In this document: positions 22,641-35,306 of the stretch, one piece after another
Numbering within the stretch: the first letter of the stretch is position 1
How the letters are laid out: each line of letters begins with the position of its first letter
DNA from: Larix kaempferi
Taxonomy: Eukaryota > Streptophyta > Pinopsida > Pinales > Pinaceae
Direction of reading: 5' to 3'
NCBI GenBank assembly: GCA_027924585.1
Contig: BSBM01001436.1
Span: 248,001-312,000 of the forward strand
DNA: 64,000 bases
Notes under the pieces: generated by a model
Databases searched by the model: none
Told to the model about the DNA's origin: nothing
What the model saw: only the letters and a program-made list of their open reading frames with translations
Program-made: the position numbers and the translations under genes

Positions 22641-24849
22641 TGCGTACTTCCAAACTTCATGAGTACAAAAGATATATCATCAAAGTACATAACATCATAA
22701 TAAAAATGTACATCAAGGAGGTGCCTCAACAAAGAATCATGAAAGTGCTTATACCTCCAAGTGAGTAGACCACCATTTTCCAAGTGCATACAAGCTTCAA
22801 GTGACCAATCAAATCTAATTGACATAGGTGAGGATCCCATTTCCTATAATGATGCTCCAAAAGGATGTAATATGCATCACAATAATCAGCCATGTGTTCT
22901 TTCATCCAAGAAGTGAATGAAGAACCTCCACTAAAATCTAAACCAAGTAGGGAGCAAGGAAAACAATAAGCCTTTAAGGGGCTCACATAAGTAGAATTTG
23001 TGCATCCATGAACATGTGTATCATCAATAAATAGTAAAGGATGTTTCTGCCAATAAACATATGCTCCAATCATATGTCTCTTTACCCAAATAGTTAGTGA
23101 AGTTCCTCCAACATCAATTGAACTAAGCAAGGAGCAAGGAAAATCAAGAGTCTTCAAGTGACTCAAGTGAACATCATAAGTGCATCCATGTGGATGTGTC
23201 TCACCATAAGGTAACAAGGGATACTGATACAAATGTAAATAATACATGGCTCTAATAATGTCATCATGTAAAAGAGAGATAGGATTTTCATGCTTCTCAT
23301 GTGGCACCATCAAAAATAAATCTTTCACCCATACTTCATTAGGATGAATGCTGCAATATATGGAAGTGTAGGTTGTAGGAGAATAAACCAACTCACCCAA
23401 ATGACTAGAAAGTGCAGAAGTGTCCTCATGTGAATGCTCCATAATGGTAGGATCATGCACCTCCCTCAAAAGTGCAAAACTTTCCTCATATGTTGGTTCC
23501 AAGGTAGTGGAATAATACTCTTCTTCAAAAATTGTGTCACCATTTCCAAGAGGAAACTCAAGTTCCTCTTTCACCACATCAAGTGCTTGGATCTCATCAA
23601 GCTCATCTTCCAACACATCAAGCAAATGAAAATTTCCATGTTTCTAATGATCTACTATGTCATCATAGGAGGAAGAACAAGTATATTGCAACCTTTCAAG
23701 AAGTTGCTCATTTTGAATTTTGAGTTTATGAATATCGTCATTATTCTTCAAGTATGCATCATGTAATAATTCATTAAACTCAACCAAATTGTTTCTATAA
23801 AAAGGAAAAGACATGAAATTACCTTTGATTTTGTACATTTCTCTTTGTATCTTCTTTTCATTCATATTCAAGGACCCTTCAAGAAAATGAGGCTCTTGAA
23901 AATGAACCTCCTAATCTTCTTCCTTCTTGCTTGGACCAACTTCATGAAGCTCAAGTGGTGATGAGGAAGTTGACATTGGTTCTTCTTCAACTGCTACAAA
24001 GTCTTAATTCTCATGCTTAATGTAACTTTGGCTTGCAGCAACACTTTCAAAAGGGATATCTATGTCACCAACATAGAGGTGTGAGCACCCATCAGTAGGC
24101 ACTCCTTCATAGTTCAAGCATCCATCAGTATATGCTCTTTGTTTCATTTCCAAGGTAGAATGTGTCTCGAAATGATATTCAATACTTTCAATATAACCTT
24201 CTTCATGCTCATGTGATGTCTCTTCATATTTTTTAGAGTCACTTGGGAGTGACTTTCGATCCTCTTCATGTACTGCTTCTTCTACTTCACCTATTTCAAA
24301 ACTAGTTGGTTCATGGGTCTCCTCTTTTTGCTCCTTCGAGCAAGCTGATTCATCTTTCCTCTTGGTTTCCTGAAGATCAATATATTTGGAATATCTATTT
24401 TGAAATGGATTATTATTATCTTCCTTCATCTTGAGCTTGTTTGATATAATGAGGTATTGATCAAATGGTAGGATGTTTCTGCAGTCTTCACTCAAATTTT
24501 TCCATTCGATTAGAAGCTCTTGCACATCAATTGAAGTATTAATATTTGCTTTGGAATCATGAAATTTAGATGTGGTATTCCTTGCTGCATTCTGAAATTC
24601 ATTATCTCTATTATGGGGTCTTGTGCTTGAGAAGATATGCTCACCCATTGGCTTATTTTCCTCACAATGAGAACTATTGTTGCCTCCTATTACTCCTTTA
24701 CTCCCAAGTTGGCTAGTCATCAATTCGAATCCTTTCATCATCTGCTTTTTCATGTCTCTGATACCACTTGTAATTTCTTCAAAAAATGGTTTTATGAATT
24801 TCCTAATCTTCTCGCCATCATCTGAGGTTCCCTTTTCGTTGCTAGTCAT
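22640..24849 (-). pseudogene. X2 gag-like ORF of about 710 codons, few nonsense codons
   Basis: The frame runs from ATG 24849 (MTSNEKGTSDDGEKI) to 22726 without a frameshift. In-frame stops lie near 24004, 23912 and 23647. Order: an N-terminal helix-rich part (KFIKPFFEEI, QMMKGFELM), an acidic middle, a coiled-coil-like part, an acidic stretch (LEDELDEIQALDVVKEELEF), then two copies of a His/Cys-containing repeat of about 60 residues, HPLL-x6-H-x-HGCT-x6-S-x-LK-x3-FPCSLL (about 23230-22880). It lacks 48 bases (16 codons) around 23664 that X1 and X3 keep. The function is unknown; the context argues for a Gag-type structural protein. Confidence 0.75.
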
Positions 24850-24980
24850 AGTTTCGTCAAAAAATTGTTCTTTTCCTACTTTTTCCTCTTCAACAAACCA
24901 CTTTTGGTTTCAATATCTATTGGTGGTCCCTGAATTATTTTCCTCATGAATATCAGACCACATCAGGTATCAATATCATT

Positions 24981-24991
24981 CTCTGATACCA
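24981..24991 (-). other. X2 primer-binding site, initiator methionine tRNA
   Basis: On the minus strand this reads TGGTATCAGAG, one base after the LTR end. It proves that X is an LTR retrotransposon on the minus strand. Confidence 0.88.
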
Positions 24992-24992
24992 C

Positions 24993-26810
24993 TGTAATGT
25001 CCCATTTTTTAATTTTATTAAAATGGTGAATTTTTCAACTTTTTCCACTAGTTCGACCTTTGACAAGTCTTGGGTTATTGACCTCCAAATGCTCCCAAAT
25101 TGTTACAGAATGTGTATGAATAGTTTTAGTACATAAATATTATTTTAATGTATTTTTTAAAAACATCAAAAAGATTCTTATACTCTCCTTTATGTTTTGG
25201 CCAAAGTAGGGAGTTTGACTAGCAATTTCTCTTTAACTAGTATTGGTCTCTTGGTCTCCAAATGCTTGTAGAATGGGTCTGAAGGTATTTGAGAGGTATT
25301 AAGACATCTAAAGGAGTCTTATGGATTCTTAAAACCCCTTAAAACAATTCTTCAACATTCATTTACAATCTGGACAAAGTAGGGAAGATTACTAGTAAAT
25401 TCGATCTTCACATCCCCCAAGGGTAGTGGACAAAGATGGCTTCCCAGATGCTATTAAACCATTAAAAATTTATGAATAGAGGTATTGTACTGATAATTAG
25501 CTTTAATTATCTCCCAAATGTATCCTTAATTAGTTCTTGTGGCCTTCTACAACTCCTTAAAATCATATGTTCATATGCAAGATTTCACATAGGGGGGAAA
25601 CCTAGTTATTTTCACCATGACTTATGAAATTCGAATTTTAGTGTCAAGGGCTTATGCTATGTTAATGAAACTTATTAATAAATTTAATAACACTCCATAC
25701 ATCAAAAAAATCATATATAATAACTGATATAACTCTAAATAGTGTCTCTTCAAACTCCAACAACAAGATCTAGGGGAAAGGGCATCATTTATGCATTGTT
25801 TGGTATTTTTACATAAATCCACTTAGTATTTCGACCTGAGAGTCTCATGAGAAGTAAAAGAGTATATATATAATATTACAAATATATGGGGCCTCAATAT
25901 CGATCACAAATATTTTATCACCTCAACAAGTGCGTCTCTCCTCAAGGAACAAGAATATGCCAAGAAATGGAAGAATGGTTGTAGAAGCAAGCTGAAAGAG
26001 ATGTGACCATGACCTACCCTGTAGCTTCAACCTATAACAAAAGACTCTATTAAATCTCCAAATTAAAGGTATGAATGGCCTTTCCAATTACAAACTAGTA
26101 TGGGATTCTTTCACCCTCGAAATTGGTGCTAAGGCAAGTAGAGTAGCACTCTACTAGCTCTCCTCTCCCAAATGCAAAATGCAAATTCTAAAATGATAAC
26201 AAGCTGTCATTCTTCCTTTTTCATGACTTTTGTAAACTTCTAAGGTACTCCATGGGTCGAATTCCTTCCAAGAGCTTCATTCCAACTCAAGTTGGGAAGT
26301 GATTCCCAAGTATGCCACTTGTCCTTCCAATTCTAGCCCTCTCCTTCTCCAAATTTGAATTGGTGTCTCTTTGGCTGCCCTAACTCACTTGAGTGCCCTC
26401 TTGGAGGCTATTTTTAGCCCAAACATATCATATATGTCAGATGTCAACCTTCAGGTCTGATTTGTGTCATAAGTGTCATAGCATCTTCGTCATTATTGTC
26501 ATAGAGCTAGGGAATCTAGCCCAAGTGTCCCACTAGCTCCAAATTGCCTCTTCCTCTTCCATGTGAGTTACCTTCCTCTACATTTCGACCTTAATTGATT
26601 CATTCCAAGTATATTGACCTTCCAACTCATCCAAAGAACCTTTGGCTTCTTATGGATTCGAAATGACAAGAGGAGGATTCCATGTGGCATAGAAAATCTA
26701 GCTTGTGTGGGTCCCACATCCTCCATGTGTCTTCATGATCAAATGCCACTTTGATTTTCCCTTATAAATATTTAGTTAGCTCCTTTATTAAATATTTATT
26801 CTATTCTAAT
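24993..26810 (-). repeat. X LTR shared by X2 and X3, cut by W
   Basis: It begins TGTAATGTCCC and aligns with 20279-22103. It stops at CTATTCTAAT (26810), a few bases short of the LTR end seen at 22112, where W starts with TGTAGTTGG. The AT-rich sequence holds no gene. Confidence 0.85.
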
Positions 26811-27534
26811 TGTAGTTGGTGTTTTCACCCAGGCTTGTGCAAAAGGGCACCTACTAGGGAAGGGACCCTTAATAGCAGGTTGAAGGGAAGTGATAAACCA
26901 TTAAACTAATCATAAAAAACAATGAACTATTTGATCTAACATGTGCATGAGATTTAAAAACAATCTAAAGAAGTAAACAACTGATTTTCAAAAACAAATT
27001 ACCAAAGAATCTTCATTTTTTCTATTATGGGCAAGCAAGGGCTTGGAAAAGATTTACCTCAGAGGTGAGGCTGGTGGAGTCTTGACAGTGTGTTCTGGTG
27101 CTCCTTTGGTTCCGTACTCTCCTCTTCAATGCTTCAGTGGTGGCTAAAGTTTTTATCTCAAGGGAGGCCAAAAAGCTCAAAGATGGATGGCTTAAGGCTT
27201 TGGAAAAAATTTAGCAGCATAAGGGTAGAGTTATTGAGGGATATGGAAATGGGGAGCCTCCACCCCTTTTTTATAAACTTGGATTAAGGTTTTAGGGATT
27301 TTTAGGGTTTTTGCCCTATTTTCTCTTTTTTTATATTTTCTTTTGAATTTTATTCCCAATTATTTTTATTTTAACCCATTTTTGGGGTTTTGGTATGTTT
27401 TTGAGGGAATTTTAAATATTTTGGTACCCATTTGGATTTTTCTGGGGTCTTGGAGGCTAGGTTGGCAGGAAATTTGGTCAACAGAGGTGTATGTCCAAAG
27501 GGATGAGCTGGTGAGCACTTTTTTGGTGTTAACA
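26811..27534 (-). repeat. W 3' LTR (724 bp)
   Basis: Plus-strand TGTAGTTGGTG is the LTR 3' end on the minus strand. The other end, minus-strand TGTTAACACC, follows a purine tract (ACATAAGGGGGCAATC, plus 27535-27550). A TATA-like TTTATAAAAAAG on the minus strand lies at about 27265-27276. No second copy is present at the right end of W, so the assignment rests on the termini, the purine tract and the position. Confidence 0.65.
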
Positions 27535-28005
27535 GATTGCCCCCTTATGTGTGAGGGTAGGATCTCATCGTATGGCCGATGGACATCATAAGTACTGTGG
27601 TTTTCCTAGGTGATAAGCATTGGGGTGGAGGAGAGCATGAACTTGTTGAAGTCCGGAACACGAGGTCTGTACTAACTACCAAGAACTAAAACTACATGTC
27701 TCACTGAGGAGTATCTCAACATATGGACGAGGCGGGCATACCCATGCTCATTGTCAAAATATAATAGTGAGGTCCAAGAAGGGGGACCAGAAAAATACAT
27801 GAAAAAATTGTTATGTACAATACATTGGTCTAGAGGGGACGCAAATCTGGGACGAACCCATGGTCTGACCATAGTTGATGTGAATAACTAATACACTGGA
27901 AAACATTCGCCACTCTGATTGTGGTACCAGAATGCCTGATAAAAATGCTAGATCTGAAGGTGTCCAACAACTGTAAGTCAAAAAAGCATGCAACTGGGGT
28001 GCTTC
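27535..28005 (-). other. W 3' untranslated segment, left of Y
   Basis: This is non-coding sequence between the W purine tract and the Y insertion. It continues at 37054 on the other side of Y. The short frames at 27672-28063 have no recognisable product. Confidence 0.5.
28001..28005. repeat. Target-site duplication of Y, left copy
   Basis: GCTTC directly abuts the Y LTR start at 28006 and is repeated at 37054-37058 right after the other Y LTR. A perfect 5-bp duplication is typical of LTR retrotransposon integration. Confidence 0.9.
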
Positions 28006-29752
28006 TATAGAACCCCTCCTTTAGGGTCCCCTTGAACTGAACCTGAAACTTTAAAAACTTCATACAAACAAATTAGCCATCATAGTTATTGGAAAAATAA
28101 AATAAAAAGCGTGAATAACTTAACAAAAATAAGCAAAACTTTAACCTGTCAACCCGATCCGGTTGGTCCATTGTTGCCTTCGTCTTCCGTAGGATCCCTC
28201 CAGCAAAGCTCGTTTAACCATTGGCGAAGCAACCGTTAGCTTCGCCACCCAACCATAGGCTCATGCTTTCAGTCGCATGGCCTCCCCCGAGCTTTGGGTC
28301 GTAGAGCTCACACAAGTAGTTCAGAAATTCAGCTTGGGCTTCCCTTCCCACCAGGATTTCTAAGCCAAACCCTTAGATAGCAGCAAGTCTTTGAGGCATT
28401 TGAAAATTACGACAATCGTCCAAATTATGGGCCCCTTACCCATTCCTTAAGCCTTCCTTATAAATGGAAATCTCTTGCGACACATGTCGCTTCATGCATA
28501 ATTAAATATTTTTAATTATTTAATTAATTAAAACACTCACCCATCCAAGTGTCAGTTTCTCTGGGAAGTGCACCTATATCCCTAAGTTTGCTCTAGTTTG
28601 TCCCCCAGATATTTTAATCAACTCCTAGCTTTTAGTTGACTAGGTGTCTAATCTATTTTGCTCCTAAATAATAATTTCTATTATTTTAAATGCTCAACAA
28701 AATAACTATTCATGTGCAAATGTCTAAGCTATGGTTATGCGTTTGCTAAGTAATAATCTAGAGTTATTCTCCTAAGTTTTTGCATTTTAATTTAACAATC
28801 AAACTCACTAGGATCACGGTGCCGCGTCGTTGGGCTCCTGGTTCCTTAATTTTTAATTCTCTGACATGGCACCACTCCGTCGGGTCCAATCATCCATGGT
28901 TTTCATTCCTTGGCATGGTACCACCTCGTTGGGTCCTTGCGTCCATTCTTTCCGTTCTCGACAGGGTACCTCATCGTTGGGTCCTTCTGCCACCATATTT
29001 CCGTTTTGACTTGCGGGAACTCTTGTAGGGACTTTAGGAATCGTTACCATCCGTCCTCCGTCTACATGCTATCTAGGGACTAATGGCGCTGAGGAGTGAG
29101 TTCGTTCTCACTGCGCGCCCCTCAACTCGTACGTGACCAGCTCCGTCGTGGCCCACCTCGTACGCCCTCACGCTTTCCTCTTGAGCAAGCGGATCAGTGC
29201 TTATCTGCTCAAGCATGGTATTCCGTCGGAAGTCGAAATCGTCGTCGCTCTCCCTGTGTGTGATTTACCCGTACTCTACGACCCTTCATGTTCCTTTGTG
29301 TGTCCGTTGGTGAACCGTCTCACTTGTTTCTACACACACTTCTCACAACAATTTATTAGTAGAACTGTCCTCAATAATCATCATCTGATTTCTAAATCTA
29401 GTATTGTTAAACATTTATGATTTATTCAAACTTCTAATGAAATATACATTTCGTCGACAAATACATAATCACCGTATAGCTAGTCGTTAAGCATTATCCA
29501 TATGTACAATTTTCATATCAAAGTTAATCGTTAAACATAAAATCGTCCATTCACAATAACTACCCAAAAGCACATATATCAATCAATCGTAATCATAAAT
29601 ATACTCAAAATAAAATCATAGGGTTATTTTATTAATGTTTCAAATAGTCGGTGACTCAGCAGGTGCCCTTAATGTCTATAGTAGTCTAGGGGCACTACAA
29701 AAACTAGTACCTCATTATTCTAAATAGTTAAGGTACTGAGACGGGCATTACA
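28006..29752 (-). repeat. Y 3' LTR (1,747 bp)
   Basis: It begins TATAGAACCCC where the other copy has TGTAGAACCCC, so the terminal G has mutated. It ends GGGCATTACA. It contains four copies of a roughly 50-bp unit with GGTACC..TCGTTGGGTCC (28818-28990), seen in both LTRs. The small frames at 28780 and 29133 also appear in the other LTR, at 36081 and 36434, but I recognise no product; the near-identity of the LTRs explains the match. Confidence 0.93.
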
Positions 29753-32700
29753 TACACCCCCTCTTATTAAAACTTCGTCCCGAAGTTAAGTCTCATGTAC
29801 TTCCATGGTGATTTCTCTTTCTTTCCACATTCCTTGCTTCAACATAACCAACATTGCTAATAAAATTTCATTTCCTCCTTTCTAGCATCATATAAGTATA
29901 TATCTCATAATTGACAATATAACTAAATCATATCTTTCATAGTGTAGCAATCCCCACAACAGTCCTCCATTGGATTGTTAATTGCAACAGAATTTGAAAT
30001 CGTCCATAACAAATTCATTTCATTCAGCAAAACTATTTCATTTATATGTAAATCCTTTAAGCACTAACACATTTCCACATAAGGAATAAAATCTTCAATC
30101 CCAATTTCTTCATTTTCTATGGTTACGTATAACTATCAAATATTTTAAACAATATCTGAATTTCAAAATAAGAACTAACCCTTCCGAATTTTGTTCTTCA
30201 ATACATACCTTATCCATTCCTAAACTAATCTTACATGCAACCTTTCTATTTTCATAATCCAAAGTATAATTAAATACTGGAGTGCCATTTACTTAATATA
30301 ACTAAAAGTATAATCTCAATTTTTTTATAAACAAAGTTATGTAAGGTTTTCTTTTCTTCCTAGCTCGAGCACAGTTAAGATTCTGTAATTCAAGTAATTT
30401 TAACTTCTCTCTTTTCACAATCCAAAGCATGATTACAAACTAGTAGTGCATACCTGTGAAGCCATTGCCTTGATTTCAAAAAATAAGCATTTACAACCAA
30501 TTAATAAAATTCTTGACGCAAGGCCCTTCATCAAAGTATATGAACCTTCAATATCATTCAAACTTTTATACTAGAAAATTTAGTGAAGAATAATTCTAAC
30601 CTGTTTGAGAAGCTCGAAATATTCTGGCCGAGGATGAAGAAGTAAAAACCGCATCTTTGACTTTTCTATGTCGATATTTATGCATCACCAACGAAACCAA
30701 ATGTAGGGTCTCTTCTCATGAGCAAGAAAAAAAAAAATGTACTAACATCCTTCATATCAAGTGTAGGTCATGAACTTAGCTTGGAAGACAATTATCACCA
30801 TTAGTATCCAATCTTTTTATAGAACCATAATTAGCATAACAATCATAGCTCATGATTTAGTTACTTTAATCCATAACTTTAAACAAATCATTTAATACAT
30901 ATCATCTTCTCTTCCTTAGCTTACTGAAATCCATCTAAAGAATCATTCAGGTTTCCCATCTATAAGATTCATAATCACCGTACGACATGGTTTTGAATTT
31001 AAAGATTGGTGTTTTCCTCAGAAGTGAATCGTAGAACAAAATCAAGTAATACTTTGAAATTCCTATCTAATCCATTCCCCTGCCACAATGCCCAATGATT
31101 CTAACTTTTCATAGGTAATATACTACTTAAAGCATATGTAACTTATCCATAAGACACATCGGTGCAAATGTAATTATAAGTACCATGGGGATTCTAACCA
31201 TAGGAATCCTTAAAAGCAAGGTAATTCTCAACCCTGTGCATATTAAATATCATATAATAATACTTACATTCCAACCTTTAACATATAAAGTATTTAATGA
31301 TATATAATAATACCTACATTCCAAATCATATTAAGTGTGAATGTATCTATGGTATAAATGTAATTGTGATCTTTCAACCATAAGAACTCTTACATGTACT
31401 ACAAAATCTAATCTTGTACACGTTGATAATACCTCATAAGATTTTGCATTCAAAAGTATGTAGTAATTTTTTTTTTGTTGAAAAATGCTAAAGTGAGAAG
31501 TTCACCTGTACACTCATGTTCTACATTCTTTTATACTAGGATATCCTTCTAAGGATTTAAACTCTTCAAGCAAAAGCATCAACCGTGTAATATTAATTAA
31601 AGTCTAAATGGTTTTCATAACAATTCTACCATGCACGTAAATATAATTTAACCATAACATCATTTTTGTACATAGAATTTTATTAGAATGATTTCACACA
31701 ATGTACACCTATAACATCACTATTTGGATAATTTCCCCTTTTATGAAATGATCTTTAAAATGGACAATTACACTTAATGTAGATGTATAAACTTATTCAC
31801 AACATTTCCATGATGCACATATAAATTATTCAACAATCATATGTCATAGTCCCAAGTAATTTAGACAAGACCTAATCCTTCCTCTTTAACATGTACATAT
31901 AAATTATCTAAATGATTGACTAACTATCCGAAGGCACTCTCCTATACTCCTTTGTAATAAAATAGTTATTAATGAATGAATCCTTCATATAATAGGAAGT
32001 AAAACTTAAATATTTAAAAATGAGTCTTCCACACGTTTACTTAACTATTCTATATGCATCTATGTATATTCTAAGATAAAAGAAGCTAGATTAATTATTC
32101 GATTGCACCAAAATAATATCCTAAATTCATTAGTGACTATCATTATTTCAAGGATATTTATATTATAAATATAAGTCTTATGTGTGGTTCACTTCTTTAT
32201 TAATCATCAAATACCTATACTCATAAGGCAAAAGCTTGAAATTCTTTAATTGATTTACACATTAAGTTTACATGGCTTATAATTTCGACTTGATGCAATA
32301 AATATCAATTAACCAAACTTTTAATTAAATATGAGAATACATATCTTAGTTACATGGCTCATGAATCCAAATATCAATTAACAAAACTTTTAATTAAATA
32401 TGAGAATACATATTATAGTTATATGGCTTATGTAATCGACTTATAAGCAATAAAAACATGGAGAAATTCATTATGACTAATTGGCATATAAATATTCGGT
32501 TCACTCTAAACTACCAGCACACACTCTCTCATAAACTAATACTTGGAATCGTAACTTCCGACTCTCTAGTTAATCGTCGATTGCCCTATATAGATATCTC
32601 TACAGTTGTCAACTTTCACAGCGAGTAAGACAAGGCACAATTGCTGGCGAGTAAGGAGGGAACACAGTAATCCACGTCATACTAGTGGAACATAGGTGAA

Positions 32701-33104
32701 CTGATCTACAGAACACACACGGCATGAATTCTTGAATAAGATCAACGAATTCTTGAATAAGATCATTGTATTATTTTCATAAGTACATCTAAACATAACT
32801 GAAGGAAACATACCAATATAACATTAAGTTCCGATATTCTCGCTAACTACCAATGTATCTAGATACAACCTATAGGGTAAAATACTTCCATGTATTACTA
32901 AGATTCTTATAAATTAATGCCACAAGAAAAATACTATAATTAATATGACTTACGCTTAAGAGGATACAGCTTTTACATAACAAAAACTAATCACTGAGAC
33001 TTCAAGAAGAAATATCTCATCGACGGTAGATACACCTGCGACTAAAGGGAGGATTACTAACAAGACTTAAATAACTCTTCTTCCTTCAGATCGGTTTCGG
33101 TTAA

Positions 33105-33905
33105 GGCCTTGAAAACGCCAAATCTGGATTACAATACTGTGGATTTAAAAAAAAAAATTGCAAACGCACAAAATATCAGAAGTTTGATACTGAATAACGC
33201 CAAAATCTGGATTATAATACGGTGAATTTTAAAAGCCACAAATTTTCAAGGAATTAATTACTGCACGCCGATACAATGTCAGATTGATCGAACTTATGCA
33301 GGAAGTGGACTCATTAGATATCTAATCTGTTTGACAGATCTCTCAAGAGATATTCACGCACAAGGTTGGCTCATAAGGGATCGTAAAGTTAGTTTTGCTT
33401 ATATCGAGGGTATCTACAAAGGTTAGTTTTCGTAGATTTTCCAGAATCGAAAGGTCATCAAAATTCTATGAGTTTGACACTAAAACAAATGCCCAAGTCT
33501 AGAATTAAAATGCTATGAACTTTCAAAATCAAACGTCAATATTCAACTCAGTACGTCATGATTTTGAAACTAAAATAATCGCCAAGTTTGGGCTTTGGAT
33601 ACCATGAATTTTAACAATAAAAACGTCAAGATTCAACTCAGAAAATTATGAATTTGAAACTAAGATAAACGCCAAGTCTGGGTTTTGAGTACTATGAATA
33701 TTTTTTGAAGTCAAACACCAAGACTCAGGTCCAGCATTTTATAAGTTTGAATCCAAAATGACGCCAAGTTTGAATTTCAATTACTGTGAACTTTTAAAAT
33801 CGAAAACGCCAAACTCAGTTCCAACATGTTATAAGTTGAACTAAGATGATGCCAAAGTCTAAATTTAATACAGTGAATTTCAAAATTGAAAACGCCAAAC
33901 TTCAT
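33105..33905. repeat. Degenerate ~100-bp tandem repeats in Y
   Basis: Six to eight diverged units each contain an ACGCCAAGTCTGG-like core, a run such as ACTATGAATTTT, and AAAATC-AAAACG. They lie in the 5' (primer-proximal) part of the Y internal region. Unit length varies because of indels. Confidence 0.65.
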
Positions 33906-35038
33906 ATTTCGAAGGGGCCTCAGTTGGGTTCGCAGAATTTAAGGACAAGTTTAAACCAACTGTGGGATCAAATAAAATCTTCAGACTGGATCCATCCCAG
34001 GAGATGTGAAATGGTCAATTAATACAGATGAAATCATAGATTATCGCAAAGATTAACCAATGTAGATCTTTATCAACATTGGGAGAGATGCAGAGATTGA
34101 GGAACGAAGATCTCAGTCAATCACGGAAATAGAAATCGAAGAGATTGAGAAACATAATGTAGATCCAAATTAATTCATAAATAGAGCTCGAATATTGCAG
34201 TGATTGAAGAACGAAAAACTCAGTTCAATAGAAGACGGAGAGGTGAAGAATCATAGTGTAGATTCAATTATTCATAACCAGATCTGGATTATTGCAAGAA
34301 CAACCAATCTAGATCTCTGTCGATAAGTAAAGAAACGCAGAGATTCGACCCATAGCATGGCACAAGGATATTAATGGATCAATACGGTTCACAATCTAAA
34401 ACTGGAAACTCCGATCAGATTTAATTCAAACGCAGAGATTCGATTGGAGAACCAAACTTGTGGTTAAGAAATCGCAGACCTGATTAATTGGAACATCAAT
34501 TTAATTTGAATTTAAGAGATTCTGGATCCAAGATCCCAATGTCCCCATGCAGGGTTGACTAAAGAAAGCATGTGAGGCTACAGACCTGAGATCTTAGTAT
34601 CTCCACACGGTCCTGGATGAAGAAAACGGAGTTTAAAAGAAACGCTTGGAATGCAATGGTTCGATACCAGTATCAATTCGACTTCATCAACCAAAAGTTC
34701 AAAGGTTTACAACAGATTTGAAGAGTATTAAAGCACAGTGGTTCATATCTAAATAGCAATGGTCTTTCTCATGGAAGACGTAGAGCATATAAAATGAATG
34801 CAACAAAAAGTTCAATCCCTTCATCACATCACACAGAATTTAAAAATTCTGAAATAAGATGCAAACAATTTGAGTGTATAGGATCTAATAAAGGAATTGA
34901 ATAAGTTACCTATCAATTTGTTAAAACACGTTCTATGAGTTTTAAATGGCGGATATACAATTATAAAAATTTCCGAGGTTTCCTATCTACTCAAAAATGA
35001 ACTAATTCACAGAAATTGCAAAACGACTCAACAATTAG

Positions 35039-35131
35039 AAATATTACACAGAACTGCTAATCAACACATAAATATTACACAGAACTGCTAATCAACACAT
35101 AAATATTACACAGAACTGCTAATCAACACAG
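35039..35131. repeat. 31-bp tandem repeat, 3 copies, in Y
   Basis: Three near-identical copies of a unit containing ATTACACAGAACTGCTAATC lie about 160 bases from the primer-binding site. The near identity points to a recent expansion. Confidence 0.9.
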
Positions 35132-35291
35132 AAATTAGAAATTTACGAAGCATTGAACCTGATTCGTTCGTCGAGTCCGAGATGAAGTAGATCGTTGTTG
35201 CAGTGCCTGAATCAACTGTTCGGATCCGACCTTCGATGAAGATACCGACACCCCCTCGGTAAAATGAGTCCGGTGCCCTCAAGGCTCGTCC

Positions 35292-35304
35292 GGCTCTGAT
35301 ACCA
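35292..35304 (-). other. Y primer-binding site, initiator methionine tRNA
   Basis: The minus strand reads TGGTATCAGAGCC, 13 bases, after a 2-base spacer from the LTR end at 35307. This is the best preserved primer site in the window. Confidence 0.93.
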
Positions 35305-35306
35305 AA

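Larger units (their letters stand above)
29753..35291 (-). other. Y internal domain, non-coding
   Basis: About 5.5 kb of AT-rich sequence with no frame above about 60 codons on either strand and no gag or pol motif. A purine tract (AAGAGGGGGTGTA on the minus strand) occupies 29753-29765. The left and middle parts look unique. The right part, near the primer site, is made of degenerate tandem repeats. RNA packaging or dimer signals would be expected near the primer site but cannot be recognised from sequence alone. Confidence 0.85.

Noticed and set aside
28780-29420. ORFs of 82 and 95 codons that recur at 36081-36721, suggesting conserved genes
   Set aside because: They lie in the two LTRs of the young element Y, so their near identity follows from LTR duplication, not from selection.
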